Positions 1 to 10,081 are shown, counted from the stretch's first letter. The stretch: DNA of 64,000 bases from Paracoccus amoyensis (GCF_014490725.1 NZ_JACOQL010000001.1:558001-622000), one strand, 5' to 3'. The notes: generated from the letters alone by a model not told the origin. Program-made: numbers and translations.

Positions 1-269
1 CATTGATGCGCAACGCGCCCTGACCATAGGCACCGCCCACGCCAAGGGCTGCTTCCGTCATCAGCGGCATATACAGAACACCTTTGGCACCGTCGATCAG
101 CCCCTGAGCCGAGGAATAGTTCTGGACCAGAAACTGATGCGTCGCATCGACCCGCGCGTCCAGCGATGCGGTGGCGTTCGTGCCGACAGCATTGCTGCAT
201 CCGGCCAGAATAAGCGCCCCGCCACCGGCTAAAAGACCACGTCTGGAAATGCCCTTGGTATCGCTCATG
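1..269 (-). CDS. SYLF-domain (Ysc84-like) lipoprotein, N-terminal part; gene runs off the window
   Basis: Only the first 89 codons are present; the 3' part lies beyond position 1. The start ATG at 269 has a GAGG Shine-Dalgarno about 8 nt upstream. The N-terminus carries a twin-arginine-like stretch (SRRGLLAGGG) followed by a lipobox (LILAGC), so the product is probably an exported lipoprotein. The segment from about residue 62 (AKGVLYMPLMTEAALGVGGA) matches the start of the SYLF/Ysc84 lipid-binding domain. Bacterial members are envelope proteins of poorly known role. The domain call rests on a short stretch but is characteristic. Confidence 0.75.
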
Positions 270-737
270 TTGTCGCCTCGCTAAATTTATTGTGTTTGCC
301 ACTTGTTGACGTGAACTTACCGGTTTTGGGGCACAGTGTCACGGGGTTGCACCCGTTGACGGCGGCAAGTTGCCGTGATCGCAATGATGAATATGCCCAG
401 GATCGGTCGTCATCAGCGGATGGGCGGTTGCAGCCGGTCGCGAAAGCGGGATTCGACCATTGCTCAAGGTTAGCTGGCTGAATTGTATGAGCAAAATCAG
501 GTTTGAAATCGGATTTGCAAGCGTCCGTCACTTACGGTTTGGGACCATTTCATGTGTCGCCAAGGTCAATCCCGCTGCCATCCAAAGGGTGAAGCCGGAC
601 ATGATGTCTTGTCGCATCAATTCCTCGGACAACATAAAGGCAACGGAATATTTCCGACACGACGATATGGCATGCCGTCGTGTCGATATCTCGGATCTAT
701 TTGCCGTCTTGTTCGAATTGATGACCTCTGGCCTTCG
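270..737. other. 468-nt intergenic stretch without a supported gene
   Basis: This lies between the start of the SYLF gene and the end of hemB. Short open frames exist on both strands but none has a Shine-Dalgarno, a family resemblance or a domain. Its right part holds a 10-bp perfect inverted repeat (655-664 and 676-685). The left end must contain the promoter of the SYLF gene. I see no RNA gene. Confidence 0.5.
655..685. repeat. 10-bp inverted repeat downstream of hemB
   Basis: The arms CGACACGACG (655-664) and CGTCGTGTCG (676-685) are exact reverse complements with an 11-nt loop. It lies about 50 nt past the hemB stop on the hemB transcript. No U-run follows on either strand, so it is not a classical intrinsic terminator. 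It could be a 3'-end stabilising hairpin or a protein-binding palindrome. Confidence 0.5.
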
Positions 738-1736
738 TCACTTTTCCAACGCTTCGGCCACCAGCGGCGCGAAATATGTCAGCACCCCGTCACAGCCCGC
801 ACGGCGGAAGCACAGCAGGCTTTCAAACATCGCATCGCGCGACAGCCAGCCGTTGCGGATCGCGCCTTCAAGCATCGCGTATTCGCCACTGACCTGATAG
901 GCGAATGTCGGGGCACCAAACTGGTCTTTGACCGCGCGGCAGATGTCCAGATAGGGCATACCCGGTTTGACCATCACCATATCTGCGCCCTCGGCCAGAT
1001 CGCGGGCCACGCAGCGGATCGCCTCGTCCCGGTTCGCCGGATTCACCTGATAGGTTTTCTTGTCACCGACCAGTCGGCCTGACGCGCCAACGGCGTCCCG
1101 GAAGGGGCCGTAGAAGGCACTGGCAAATTTCGCAGCATAGGACAGGATCGCGACGTTTTTATGGCCTGCCGATTCCAACGCCATGCGCAGGGCGGCGATA
1201 CGCCCATCCATCATGTCCGAGGGGCCAAGCAGGTCGGCACCGGCATCGGCTTGCGCCAGCGCCATCTTGACCAAAGCCTCGACAGTTTCATCGTTCAGGA
1301 TTTCGCCATCGACGACGATGCCGTCGTGACCATTCGCGTTATAGGGATCAAGCGCGATATCGGTCATCACGGTCAGGTCGGGTGCAACCTCTTTCACCGC
1401 GCGGATCGCCAGATTTCCAATGTTGTCAGGATCCCACGCGCGTTCGCAGGTTTCGGTTTTCAGATCCTGATCCGAATGCGGGAAAATGCAGATCGCGGGG
1501 ATGCCAAGCTGGGCTGCCCGTTCGGCTGCCCGTTTCGCCCCGTCCAGGGTCAACCGCTCGACCCCCGGCATCGACGGGATTTCCCCTTCGGCACCTGCGA
1601 TTTCGGTCACGAAGATCGGCCAAATCAGATTGTCGGTCGTCAGATTCACCTCGGACACCATGGCACGAATGCTGGGCGTGCGGCGCAGACGGCGCAGACG
1701 GGTCGCGGGGAAGGGGGCGATGATCGGGGTTGTCAT
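738..1736 (-). CDS. hemB: Delta-aminolevulinic acid dehydratase (porphobilinogen synthase)
   Basis: HemB condenses two 5-aminolevulinate molecules to porphobilinogen in the cytoplasm, an early step of heme, siroheme and bacteriochlorophyll synthesis. The 332-residue protein has the usual length. The two Schiff-base lysines are visible at about K203 (SYAAKFASAFYGPF) and K257 (MVKPGMPYLD). The loop that holds three zinc cysteines in animal and yeast enzymes reads DIALDPYNANGHDG here (residues 126-139), with Asp in place of Cys. This is the zinc-independent, Mg-type variant known from Rhodobacter and rhizobia. The frame stays open upstream of 1736, but homology starts at this ATG. Three CTTTCTTTCG repeats lie in the 5' region. 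Confidence 0.96.
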   Translation of the reverse strand: MTTPIIAPFPATRLRRLRRTPSIRAMVSEVNLTTDNLIWPIFVTEIAGAEGEIPSMPGVERLTLDGAKRAAERAAQLGIPAICIFPHSDQDLKTETCERAWDPDNIGNLAIRAVKEVAPDLTVMTDIALDPYNANGHDGIVVDGEILNDETVEALVKMALAQADAGADLLGPSDMMDGRIAALRMALESAGHKNVAILSYAAKFASAFYGPFRDAVGASGRLVGDKKTYQVNPANRDEAIRCVARDLAEGADMVMVKPGMPYLDICRAVKDQFGAPTFAYQVSGEYAMLEGAIRNGWLSRDAMFESLLCFRRAGCDGVLTYFAPLVAEALEK

Positions 1737-1789
1737 TGGGTCTTCCTTTCGGGGCTGGCCGATGCGCGGACAAAGATCACGGCCCATGT

Positions 1790-1824
1790 CTTTCTTTCGT
1801 CTTTCTTTCGACCGCTTTCTTTCG
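1790..1824. repeat. Three near-tandem CTTTCTTTCG repeats upstream of hemB
   Basis: Exact copies start at 1790, 1801 and 1815 in the divergent region between hemB (minus) and the membrane-protein gene at 1874 (plus). A shorter relative (CTTCCTTTCG) sits at 1742. They lie in the hemB 5' untranslated region or promoter. Copy-number change could affect expression, but I see no known operator in them. Confidence 0.6.
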
Positions 1825-1873
1825 GCTGCCGCACGTTTTAAGGTCGCGACCGAATAAGAACAAGGAAGCCTGC

Positions 1874-2446
1874 ATGGCCATTTTGCATAGCTTGTTGGCT
1901 TTTCTGGACAGTCGGTCCTTTGGCACCGTGTGGTATTGGCTTTTGCTGCTGGGCCTGTGGTCTGCGACCGGGCGCAGCATTCTTGGCGTGCCAGCGGAAA
2001 CCGTTGCCCGCGCCCGCGCGGCCATGCGCCGCGGCGAACCCGAATCGCCTGCGGTGCTGACGCTGCTGGATTGGCTGTCGCTGGCGTTGCCGCGTTGGCG
2101 GCTTGGCAAAACCGAAGGTGCGGTCTTTCTGGGGGTCGCGGCATTCTGTCTGTCTTCGCTTGCCTTGCTGGGCTTTCTTTATGGGCTGGAGATGGCGCAG
2201 GCGCTGACCCTGATGCTGTCGCCGTTCCTGCTGTTGTTCTGGCTGCGTGTCCTGCTGGCGCGGCGATTGATGCCGCTGATGGCACAGGCCGAGGCGGGCG
2301 CGTTGCCGATGACCGATCTTGCGCAACATACCGTTCGCAGCATGGTTTGGCACCGCCGCCTTGTCAGTTTTCTGTCTGTGGTCTCTGTCGCAATCACGGC
2401 ACTTTGGGGCGCAATCTGGGTCGTCATGCATCCCTTTGGCATTTAA
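1874..2446 (+). CDS. Small integral membrane protein of the Rhodobacterales 'SufBCD component' type
   Basis: This 190-residue protein has an aromatic, hydrophobic N-terminal helix (about residues 15-32) and further hydrophobic segments near residues 75-120 and at the C-terminus, so three to four membrane spans are likely. I recall related small membrane proteins in Rhodobacteraceae carrying the label 'component of SufBCD complex', a historical name without clear biochemical support. No catalytic motif is visible. It is divergent from hemB and precedes mfd by 59 nt. Its function should be treated as unknown. Confidence 0.7.
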   Translation: MAILHSLLAFLDSRSFGTVWYWLLLLGLWSATGRSILGVPAETVARARAAMRRGEPESPAVLTLLDWLSLALPRWRLGKTEGAVFLGVAAFCLSSLALLGFLYGLEMAQALTLMLSPFLLLFWLRVLLARRLMPLMAQAEAGALPMTDLAQHTVRSMVWHRRLVSFLSVVSVAITALWGAIWVVMHPFGI

Positions 2447-2505
2447 GCATGACCTGACCCGCTGCGTGGCTTGACTTCATCATTTGGGACTTTACCTGAC
2501 AACGC

Positions 2506-5500
2506 ATGTCCGACCATCTGATCCTTTCCGGTGCCCCAGAAGGCTATGACGCGGCGCTGATCGCGCGCGAAGCTGTGCGTGGCAAGCCGGTCATTCATAT
2601 CGCCCGCGATGACCGCCGCATGGCGGCGATGCGGGCTGCACTGGCGTTCATGTCGCCGCAGACAGTGGTGCTGGATTTTCCGGCGTGGGATACGACCCCT
2701 TATGACCGCGTCTCTCCCTCGGCTGATTTGCAGGCGATGCGAATGGCGACACTGGCCGCACTGGCGCAAGGCGCGGTGACGGGGCCGTTCGTGTTGCTGA
2801 CGACGCTGAATGCTGTGCTGCAACGGGTGCCACCGCGTGATCTTGTGGCAAAGGCCAGTTTTGTTGCCAAGGTTGGCAGCCGTCTGGACGAAGCGGCCCT
2901 GCGCGATTTTCTGGTGCGCATGGGCTTTGTCCAATCGCCGACGGTGACTGAACCCGGTGACTATGCCGTGCGTGGCGGCATCATCGACATCTTCCCGCCC
3001 GGCGAATCCGGGCCGGTTCGGCTGGACCTGTTCGGCGATGTGCTGGACGGCGCGCGCCGGTTCGATCCAGGCACGCAGCGCACGACCGAAAAGCTGTCCA
3101 AGATCGAACTGGCGCCCATGTCCGAAATCATTCTGGATGAAGCCTCGATCACCCGCTTTCGCCAGAACTACCGTGCCGAATATGGCGGCGGCACCAGCGA
3201 TCCGCTGTATGAAGGCGTCAGCGCCGGTCGCAAGATGGCCGGGATGGAACATTGGTTGCCGTGGTTCCATGAACGGATGGAAAGCCTGTTCGACTATCTG
3301 CCGGATGCTTCGGTCATGCTGGACGATCATATCGGGCAGGTGATCGACGCCCGCCGCGACATGATCCGCGAACAGTTCGAGGCGCGAAAGGCTGCGATGT
3401 CTGCGAAATCGCGCAGCGATACGGTTTATAAGCCCGTGCCACCCAGTCAGATGTTTCCGACGCCGGAGGAATGGGCCGCCTGGCTGGCGCCGCACCGCAC
3501 GCTGCGCCTCTCGGTGTTGCCGCAGCCGCCGGGGCCGGGGGTTCTGGACGCAGGCGGGCGCACGGGTCGCAATTTCGCGCCTGAACGACAGGCCGAGGCA
3601 ATCAATCTGTTCAAGGCGCTGGCCGATCACGTCAAAGTGCTGAACCGCGACCATCGGATGATCCTTGCCAGCTTCTCGGAAGGTGCGCGGGAACGCCTGC
3701 AGGGATTGCTGGCCGATGAGGGCCTGACCGCCGTCAAGACCATCGCCGATATTCGCGACATGCCCGCGCAGGCGGGCACGGTTGGTCTGACTGTCTGGCC
3801 CTTGGAAGAAGGTTTTGTTGCCGAAGGTCAGGCTTTGGGCAATATCGCGGTCATTTCGGAACAGGACGTGCTGGGCGACCGGCTGATCCGCGGCGCAAAA
3901 AAGCGTCGGCGGGCGGAAAACTTTCTAAAAGACACCACGTCGCTGTCGCCGGGTGATCTGGTCGTGCATGTCGAACATGGCATCGGCCGTTATACCGGGC
4001 TGGAAACGATCACCGCCGCCGGCGTGCCGCATGATTGCGTCGCGTTGGAATATGCAGGCGGGGACCGGTTGTTCCTGCCGGTCGAGAATATCGAACTGCT
4101 GACCCGCTATGGCCATGAAGAAGGTTTGCTGGATCGTCTTGGCGGCGGTGCCTGGCAGGCCCGAAAGGCCCGCCTGAAAGAGCGGATCAAGCTGATCGCG
4201 GACAAGCTGATGCGTGTCGCGGCCGAACGCCTGCTGCGACCCGCAGCCGTGCTAGAGCCGGACGCCCATGATTGGCAAAGCTTCTCGGCCCGTTTTCCCT
4301 ATAGCGAAACCGACGATCAGGCCGCCGCGATCGAGGATGTGCAGACCGATCTGTCGGCAGGGCGTCCGATGGACCGTCTGGTGGTTGGCGATGTCGGCTT
4401 TGGCAAGACCGAGGTCGCGATGCGCGCGGCCTTTATCGCCGCCTCGCAAGGAATGCAGGTCGCGGTGGTTGCGCCGACAACGCTGCTGGCCCGCCAGCAT
4501 TACAAGACCTTTGCCGAACGTTTTCGGGGAACCGCAATCGATGTGCGGCCCCTGTCGCGCTTTGTCAGCGCCAAGGATGCCGCGCAGACCCGCGCGGGGC
4601 TTGCCGATGGCAGCGTCGATATTGTCGTGGGAACCCATGCGGTGCTGGCCAAGCAGGTGCGGTTCAAGAACCTTGGCCTGCTGATCATCGACGAAGAACA
4701 GCATTTCGGCGTCGGCCACAAGGAACGCCTGAAAGAGCTGCGCAGCGACATTCACGTTCTGACCCTGACCGCAACGCCGATCCCGCGCACATTGCAGCTG
4801 TCCCTGACCGGGGTGCGCGATCTGTCGGTCATCGGCACGCCGCCCGTGGATCGTCTGGCAATTCGCACCTATGTCAGCGAATTTGACAGCGTCACGGTGC
4901 GAGAGGCGCTTTTGCGCGAAAAATATCGCGGCGGGCAAAGTTTCTTTGTCGTGCCGCGACTGTCCGATCTGCCCGATGTAGAGCACTGGCTGGCGGAAAA
5001 CGTGCCGGAAATCAGCTATATCGTCGCCCATGGTCAGTTGGCTGCGGGCGATCTGGATCAGCGGATGAACGCCTTTTATGATGGCAGCCATGACGTGCTG
5101 GTGGCGACCTCGATCGTCGAATCCGGGCTGGATATTCCCACGGCGAATACCATGGTCGTGTGGCGGGCGGATATGTTCGGTCTTGCCCAGCTGTATCAGA
5201 TCCGTGGCCGCGTGGGCCGTTCCAAGACGCGCGCCTATTGCTATCTGACGACCAAGCCCGGCACGCCGCTGACGCCACAGGCCATGCGCCGTCTGAAGTT
5301 CCTTGGCTCTATCGACGGGTTGGGCGCGGGTTTCAATCTGGCGTCGCAAGACCTTGATCTGCGTGGGGCAGGAAACCTGCTGGGCGATGAACAATCAGGT
5401 CACATCAAGGAAGTCGGGTTCGAACTTTACCAGCAGATGCTGGAAGAAACGATTGCCAAGCTGAAGTCGGGCGAAATCGAGGGCACGCCCGAGGATGAAT

Positions 5501-5952
5501 GGGCACCGCAACTGAACCTTGGCGTGCCGGTGACCATCCCTGACAGCTTCATCCCCGATCTGGATGTGCGGCTGGGCCTGTATCGCCGCTTGGCGGACTT
5601 GACCACCAAAGTCGAGTTGGAAGGTTTCGCCGCCGAATTGATCGACCGTTTCGGCCCGCTGCCGCGTGAAGTGAATACCCTGTTGCTGGTGATCCGCATC
5701 AAGGCAATGGCCAAGCGGGCCAATATCTCGCGTCTGGATGCTGGGCCCAAAGGCGCGACGGTCCAGTTTCACAACGACAAATTTCCCAACCCTGTCGGGT
5801 TGGTTGAATTCATCACCGATCAGCGCGGGCAGGCGAAGGTCACGGACAACAAGATCGTCATCCGCCGCGACTGGACCTCGGACGCTGACAAGATCAAGGG
5901 GGCCTTCGGCGTTGCCCGCGATCTGGCGGCCAAGGCCAAGGTTGCAAAGTGA
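2506..5952 (+). CDS. mfd: Transcription-repair coupling factor Mfd
   Basis: Mfd removes RNA polymerase stalled at DNA lesions and recruits the UvrA/UvrB excision machinery. The 1148-residue product has the full family architecture. A UvrB-like N-terminal region comes first. The RNA-polymerase-interacting CarD-like domain starts near residue 483 (SPGDLVVHVEHGIGRYTG). The RecG-like translocase follows, with Walker A GDVGFGKTE near 628 and the DEEQ box near 729, then the TRG region and the C-terminal D7 domain. Its stop overlaps the GTG start of pabB (GTGA), so the two are probably cotranscribed. No strong Shine-Dalgarno precedes the ATG at 2506. Confidence 0.97.
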   Translation: MSDHLILSGAPEGYDAALIAREAVRGKPVIHIARDDRRMAAMRAALAFMSPQTVVLDFPAWDTTPYDRVSPSADLQAMRMATLAALAQGAVTGPFVLLTTLNAVLQRVPPRDLVAKASFVAKVGSRLDEAALRDFLVRMGFVQSPTVTEPGDYAVRGGIIDIFPPGESGPVRLDLFGDVLDGARRFDPGTQRTTEKLSKIELAPMSEIILDEASITRFRQNYRAEYGGGTSDPLYEGVSAGRKMAGMEHWLPWFHERMESLFDYLPDASVMLDDHIGQVIDARRDMIREQFEARKAAMSAKSRSDTVYKPVPPSQMFPTPEEWAAWLAPHRTLRLSVLPQPPGPGVLDAGGRTGRNFAPERQAEAINLFKALADHVKVLNRDHRMILASFSEGARERLQGLLADEGLTAVKTIADIRDMPAQAGTVGLTVWPLEEGFVAEGQALGNIAVISEQDVLGDRLIRGAKKRRRAENFLKDTTSLSPGDLVVHVEHGIGRYTGLETITAAGVPHDCVALEYAGGDRLFLPVENIELLTRYGHEEGLLDRLGGGAWQARKARLKERIKLIADKLMRVAAERLLRPAAVLEPDAHDWQSFSARFPYSETDDQAAAIEDVQTDLSAGRPMDRLVVGDVGFGKTEVAMRAAFIAASQGMQVAVVAPTTLLARQHYKTFAERFRGTAIDVRPLSRFVSAKDAAQTRAGLADGSVDIVVGTHAVLAKQVRFKNLGLLIIDEEQHFGVGHKERLKELRSDIHVLTLTATPIPRTLQLSLTGVRDLSVIGTPPVDRLAIRTYVSEFDSVTVREALLREKYRGGQSFFVVPRLSDLPDVEHWLAENVPEISYIVAHGQLAAGDLDQRMNAFYDGSHDVLVATSIVESGLDIPTANTMVVWRADMFGLAQLYQIRGRVGRSKTRAYCYLTTKPGTPLTPQAMRRLKFLGSIDGLGAGFNLASQDLDLRGAGNLLGDEQSGHIKEVGFELYQQMLEETIAKLKSGEIEGTPEDEWAPQLNLGVPVTIPDSFIPDLDVRLGLYRRLADLTTKVELEGFAAELIDRFGPLPREVNTLLLVIRIKAMAKRANISRLDAGPKGATVQFHNDKFPNPVGLVEFITDQRGQAKVTDNKIVIRRDWTSDADKIKGAFGVARDLAAKAKVAK

Positions 5953-7076
5953 CAGGCCGTGTCCTGTTCGATCAGGGACCACTGCCTGGTGGCACGCTGT
6001 TTCAAAATCTGCGCGGCCTGATCCGCGCTGATCATCCTGACGAAGTTGAACCTGCTTTGGCGCGTATCGACGCGGCGCAACTCGAGGGCTTTTGGCTGGC
6101 GGGATATTTCTCTTATGAGCTGGGCCACGCTTTGACGCCGCGATTGCATCATCTGATGCCCCGTGATCGGGCCATGCCTTTGATCCTGATGGGGATATTC
6201 GATGCGCCCATTCAAGCCCCGCCGCTGCCCGAAGATGCCGGCGTGCGGATCGACACGCCCCGCCCGCTTTGGTCGCGACAGCAATATGACGCGGCGATTG
6301 ATGCGGTTCGCCAGTATATCGAGGCCGGGGATTGCTATCAGATCAATCTGACTTTTCCGATGCAGGCACAGACGGTGGGCGATCCGCTGGCCATTTACGC
6401 GGCGCTGGCGCGGCGGCAGCCGGTGGGCGAGGGGGCCTTTGTCGATCTGGGTGGCCCGGTTGTCCTGTCGCGCAGCCCCGAGGTGTTTTTCAGCATTGAT
6501 ACCGACCGCCGGATCACGACCCGGCCGATGAAAGGCACAATGCCGCGTGGCGCAACGCCGGCCGAGGATCACGCGATGCAGCAGGCTTTGGCAGCCTCTG
6601 AAAAAAACCGGGCCGAGAACCTGATGATCGTGGATTTGCTGCGCAATGATATCAGCCGGGTGTGCCAGCCGGGCAGCGTGCAGGTGCCCCATCTGTTCCA
6701 GGTCGAAACCTATGCGACCGTGTTGCAGATGACATCGACGGTCACAGGGCAGTTGCGCGATGATGCTGGCCTGCCCGAAATCCTGACCGCGCTTTTTCCC
6801 TGTGGCTCGATCACGGGTGCGCCAAAAATTCGCGCAATGGAAATCATTGCTGAATTGGAACAGCGTCCCCGCGATATCTATTGCGGGGCGATTGGCTGGA
6901 TGGACCCGGCGGGGTCGATGCGCTTCAATGTGGCGATCAGATCGCCGGTTCTGGATGCGGCGGGCGTGCTGCACATTCAAGTCGGCGGGGGGATTGTTCA
7001 TGACAGTGAATCCGGGCCCGAGTGGGAAGAGGCGCTATGCAAATCCGCATTTCTGAACCTGTCCCCCAAGGGCTGA
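5949..7076 (+). CDS. pabB: Aminodeoxychorismate synthase component I
   Basis: PabB converts chorismate plus ammonia to 4-amino-4-deoxychorismate for p-aminobenzoate and folate synthesis. The 375-residue protein is a chorismate-binding enzyme. Conserved stretches are PMKGTMPRGATPAED (about residues 192-206), the NLMIVDLLRND block and FPCGSITGAPKIRAME near the C-terminus. It lacks the amidotransferase domain, so a separate PabA/TrpG subunit is expected elsewhere. The GTG start overlaps the mfd stop, and the 3' end overlaps the start of the aminotransferase-IV gene by 40 nt, giving translational coupling and a PabB/PabC pair. Confidence 0.93.
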   Translation: MTGRVLFDQGPLPGGTLFQNLRGLIRADHPDEVEPALARIDAAQLEGFWLAGYFSYELGHALTPRLHHLMPRDRAMPLILMGIFDAPIQAPPLPEDAGVRIDTPRPLWSRQQYDAAIDAVRQYIEAGDCYQINLTFPMQAQTVGDPLAIYAALARRQPVGEGAFVDLGGPVVLSRSPEVFFSIDTDRRITTRPMKGTMPRGATPAEDHAMQQALAASEKNRAENLMIVDLLRNDISRVCQPGSVQVPHLFQVETYATVLQMTSTVTGQLRDDAGLPEILTALFPCGSITGAPKIRAMEIIAELEQRPRDIYCGAIGWMDPAGSMRFNVAIRSPVLDAAGVLHIQVGGGIVHDSESGPEWEEALCKSAFLNLSPKG

Positions 7077-7696
7077 CCGTCATCGAAACCATGCGCGCGA
7101 CCGCCACGGGTGCGATCGCACATTGGCCGCTGCACCTGGCGCGGCTGCGGCGGGGCTGTGCCGCAGTTGGTTTTCCGCTGGATCAGGACAAAGTGGAACG
7201 CGCACTTGCCCGTTTGTCCGTGACCGATGTCAGTCGGGTCAGGCTGGCGATCGATGCGTCGGGCATGGTTGACGTTACCTGCGAGCCGTTGCCGCAGAAC
7301 CCCGCCGCCTGGACCGTTGTCATATCGAACCACATTCTGTGCAGCTGTGATCCATGGCTGCGGATCAAGACGTCACATCGCCCGATTTATACCGCAGCCC
7401 GCGCGGCCTTGCCTGACGGTGCGCACGAAGCGATCCTGATGAATGAGCGGGGTGAGTTATGCGAGGGCACGATTACCAGTTTGTTCCTATTACGGGATGG
7501 TAAACCGGGGGATGCCAAACTGCTGACGCCCCCGCTTGATTGCGGTGTGCTGCCAGGCGTGATGCGGCAAGTGCTGTTGAATTCCGGCGTGGCGACCGAA
7601 GCGGTCCTTTACCCGGATGACCTGAAAACCGGCAAGGTGATCATGGGCAACGCGTTGCGTGGCTTGATTGGTGCGGTCGTTCAAGATCCCTTTTGA
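7037..7696 (+). CDS. pabC: Aminotransferase class IV, probable aminodeoxychorismate lyase
   Basis: This 219-residue PLP enzyme of fold type IV most likely releases pyruvate from aminodeoxychorismate to give p-aminobenzoate, because it follows pabB directly. The PLP lysine is probably K111 in LRIKTSHRPIY, and the PLP-phosphate loop ELCEGTITSLFL is present. I chose the ATG at 7037 because GGAAGAGG lies just upstream; a GTG at 7022 would add five residues. The family also contains branched-chain and D-amino-acid transaminases, so the exact reaction is inferred from context. Confidence 0.85.
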   Translation: MQIRISEPVPQGLTVIETMRATATGAIAHWPLHLARLRRGCAAVGFPLDQDKVERALARLSVTDVSRVRLAIDASGMVDVTCEPLPQNPAAWTVVISNHILCSCDPWLRIKTSHRPIYTAARAALPDGAHEAILMNERGELCEGTITSLFLLRDGKPGDAKLLTPPLDCGVLPGVMRQVLLNSGVATEAVLYPDDLKTGKVIMGNALRGLIGAVVQDPF

Positions 7697-7707
7697 CCAC
7701 GATACAG

Positions 7708-7732
7708 AAAAACCCCCGCCCGAAGGCGAGGG
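7708..7732 (-). terminator. Intrinsic terminator of clpA
   Basis: On the minus strand an 8-bp G/C stem (CCCTCGCC with GGCGGGGG) closes a TTCG tetraloop and is followed by TTTTT. It lies 25 nt past the clpA stop. On the plus strand no U-run follows, so pabC is not terminated here by the same mechanism. Confidence 0.85.
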
Positions 7733-7756
7733 TCTGATGGTTCAGTCGGTTCAAAC

Positions 7757-10081
7757 TTAATCAGCGGTCAGCAAAGGCGTCGGTTTCTTGCCGATACGCA
7801 GCGCTTCCGGGCCAGTAATATCAAAGGCAGGCTTGTCGCCTTCGATCTTGACCAGAACCATGCCGCCTTTCTGCAGGCGACCGAACAGCAGTTCCTCGGC
7901 CAGCGGCTTCTTGATGTATTCCTGAATGACACGGCCCAGCGGACGCGCACCCATTTTATCATCATAGCCTTTCTCGGCCAGCCAGTCGGCAGCTTCCGAT
8001 GTCAGCTCGATATGGACGTTGCGATCCATCAGCTGGGCTTCCAGTTGCAGCACGAATTTCTCGACCACGTGGACGACGACCTCGCGCGACAGCGGGGCAA
8101 AGCTGATGACTGCGTCCAGACGGTTGCGGAACTCGGGCGTGAACGTCCGCTCGATCGCGGCAGTATCCTCGCCCTCGCGGCGCTCGCGTCCGAAACCGAT
8201 CGCAGCTTTCTGCATGTCCGATGCACCGGCGTTCGAGGTCATGATCAGGATCACGTTGCGGAAATCCACCTGACGACCGTTATGGTCAGTCAGTTTGCCG
8301 TGGTCCATGACCTGCAACAGGATGTTGAACACATCCGGATGCGCTTTCTCGATCTCATCCAGCAGCAGCACGCAATGCGGATGTTGATCAACGCCGTCGG
8401 TCAACAGACCGCCCTGATCGAAACCGACATAGCCCGGAGGCGCACCGATCAGGCGGCTGACGGCATGTTTCTCCATGTATTCCGACATGTCGAAGCGCAG
8501 CAGTTCAACCCCAAGCGTCGAGGCCAATTGCTTGGCCACTTCGGTTTTACCAACCCCGGTAGGGCCAGCGAACAGATAGTTGCCGATGGGCTTTTCGGGT
8601 TCGCGCAGGCCGGCACGGGCCAGCTTGATGGCCGAGGAAAGTGCCTCGATCGCGCTGTCCTGACCAAAAACGACACGCTTCAGCGTTCCGTCCAGATCAC
8701 GCAGCACTTCGGCATCGTCCTTGCTGACACTCTTTGGCGGAATGCGCGCGATCTTGGCCACCACAGCCTCGATCTCTTTCGGGCTGATGGTTTTGCGACG
8801 TTTGCTTTCGGCCACCAGATGCTGTGCTGCGCCCGCCTCATCAATGACGTCGATGGCGCTGTCAGGCAGTTTGCGGTCGTTGATATAGCGCGAAGCCAGT
8901 TCGACAGCGGTCTTGATCGCGTCATTGGTGTAGCGCAGATCATGATGCTCTTCGAAATGCGGCTTCAGACCCATCAGGATCTTGATGGCATCAGTCACCG
9001 AAGGTTCGTTCACATCGATCTTCTGGAACCGGCGCGACAGGGCGCGGTCCTTTTCGAAATGTTGGCGAAACTCTTTATAGGTGGTCGACCCCATGCAGCG
9101 CAGCTTGCCACCCGACAGCGCGGGTTTCAGCAGGTTGCTGGCATCCATCGCGCCGCCAGAGGTCGCACCAGCGCCGATCACCGTGTGAATTTCGTCGATG
9201 AACAAGATCGCATCTTCGTGATTTTCCAATTCCTTGACGACCGCTTTCAGGCGTTCTTCAAAGTCACCACGATAGCGCGTTCCTGCCAGCAGGGCGCCCA
9301 TGTCCAGTGAATAGATCGTCGCACCTGCCAAGACGTCGGGGATGTCCCCTTCGACGATCTTCTTGGCCAGACCTTCGGCAATGGCGGTCTTGCCCACGCC
9401 CGGATCGCCCACCAGAAGCGGGTTGTTCTTGCGGCGGCGGCACAGAACCTGAATGCAACGCTCAACCTCATCAGAGCGACCGATCAGCGGATCGACATCG
9501 CCCTTTTTGGATTTGACGTTCAGGTCGACGCAGTATTTTGCCAGCGCGCTTTCGTCTTTGGCTTCTTGCGCCGGTTCAGCGCCTTTCGCCTCGGACGGAT
9601 CATCTGATCCGGCAACTTTGCGGCTTTCGTTGAAAGACGGATTTTTCGCCACGCCATGCGCGATGAAATTGACCGCGTCGTAACGGGTCATGTCCATTTC
9701 CTGCAAGAAAAAGGCGGCGTTGGATTCGCGTTCGGCAAAGATCGCGACCAGCACGTTTGCCCCGGTGACTTCCTGCCGTCCAGAGCTTTGGACATGGATG
9801 GCGGCACGTTGAATCACCCGCTGAAATGCAGCGGTCGGAACGGCTTCAGAGCCTTCCACGTCGGTTATAAGGGTAGAAAGGTCATCTTCGATAAATTCGA
9901 TCAGCAGCTTGCGCAGTTCTTCCAGATCGACGTTGCAGGCCCGCATGACCTTGACCGCATCCGGTTCTTCGGTCAGCGCCAGCAACAGATGTTCCAGTGT
10001 TGCAAGTTCGTGTCGATTTTCGTTCGCCAGTGCAAGCGCCTGGTGAATGGCCTGTTCCAATGAGGTTGAGAAACTTGGCAC
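7757..10081 (-). CDS. clpA: ATP-dependent Clp protease ATP-binding subunit ClpA
   Basis: ClpA is the hexameric AAA+ unfoldase that feeds proteins into ClpP, usually with the adaptor ClpS. The 774-residue protein has the N-terminal repeat domain (about 1-145). The first AAA module has Walker [10 protein letters not shown] and the [13 protein letters not shown] box. The second has [21 protein letters not shown] and an IGF tripeptide loop (AAIGFGRER) for docking to ClpP. I chose the GTG at 10081 ([12 protein letters not shown]) because AGGAG precedes it by 8 nt; the frame stays open upstream but without homology. No clpS is visible in this window. Confidence 0.96.
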   Translation of the reverse strand: MPSFSTSLEQAIHQALALANENRHELATLEHLLLALTEEPDAVKVMRACNVDLEELRKLLIEFIEDDLSTLITDVEGSEAVPTAAFQRVIQRAAIHVQSSGRQEVTGANVLVAIFAERESNAAFFLQEMDMTRYDAVNFIAHGVAKNPSFNESRKVAGSDDPSEAKGAEPAQEAKDESALAKYCVDLNVKSKKGDVDPLIGRSDEVERCIQVLCRRRKNNPLLVGDPGVGKTAIAEGLAKKIVEGDIPDVLAGATIYSLDMGALLAGTRYRGDFEERLKAVVKELENHEDAILFIDEIHTVIGAGATSGGAMDASNLLKPALSGGKLRCMGSTTYKEFRQHFEKDRALSRRFQKIDVNEPSVTDAIKILMGLKPHFEEHHDLRYTNDAIKTAVELASRYINDRKLPDSAIDVIDEAGAAQHLVAESKRRKTISPKEIEAVVAKIARIPPKSVSKDDAEVLRDLDGTLKRVVFGQDSAIEALSSAIKLARAGLREPEKPIGNYLFAGPTGVGKTEVAKQLASTLGVELLRFDMSEYMEKHAVSRLIGAPPGYVGFDQGGLLTDGVDQHPHCVLLLDEIEKAHPDVFNILLQVMDHGKLTDHNGRQVDFRNVILIMTSNAGASDMQKAAIGFGRERREGEDTAAIERTFTPEFRNRLDAVISFAPLSREVVVHVVEKFVLQLEAQLMDRNVHIELTSEAADWLAEKGYDDKMGARPLGRVIQEYIKKPLAEELLFGRLQKGGMVLVKIEGDKPAFDITGPEALRIGKKPTPLLTAD

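Noticed and set aside
265..531. 88-codon minus-strand frame upstream of the SYLF gene
   Set aside because: It has no Shine-Dalgarno or recognisable domain, overlaps the probable promoter, and its composition is unlike neighbouring proteins.
2443..3654. 403-codon antisense frame over mfd
   Set aside because: Shadow of mfd; Arg/His/Gln-rich and without start signals. The frames at 4252-5394 and 5820-7001 are rejected for the same reason.
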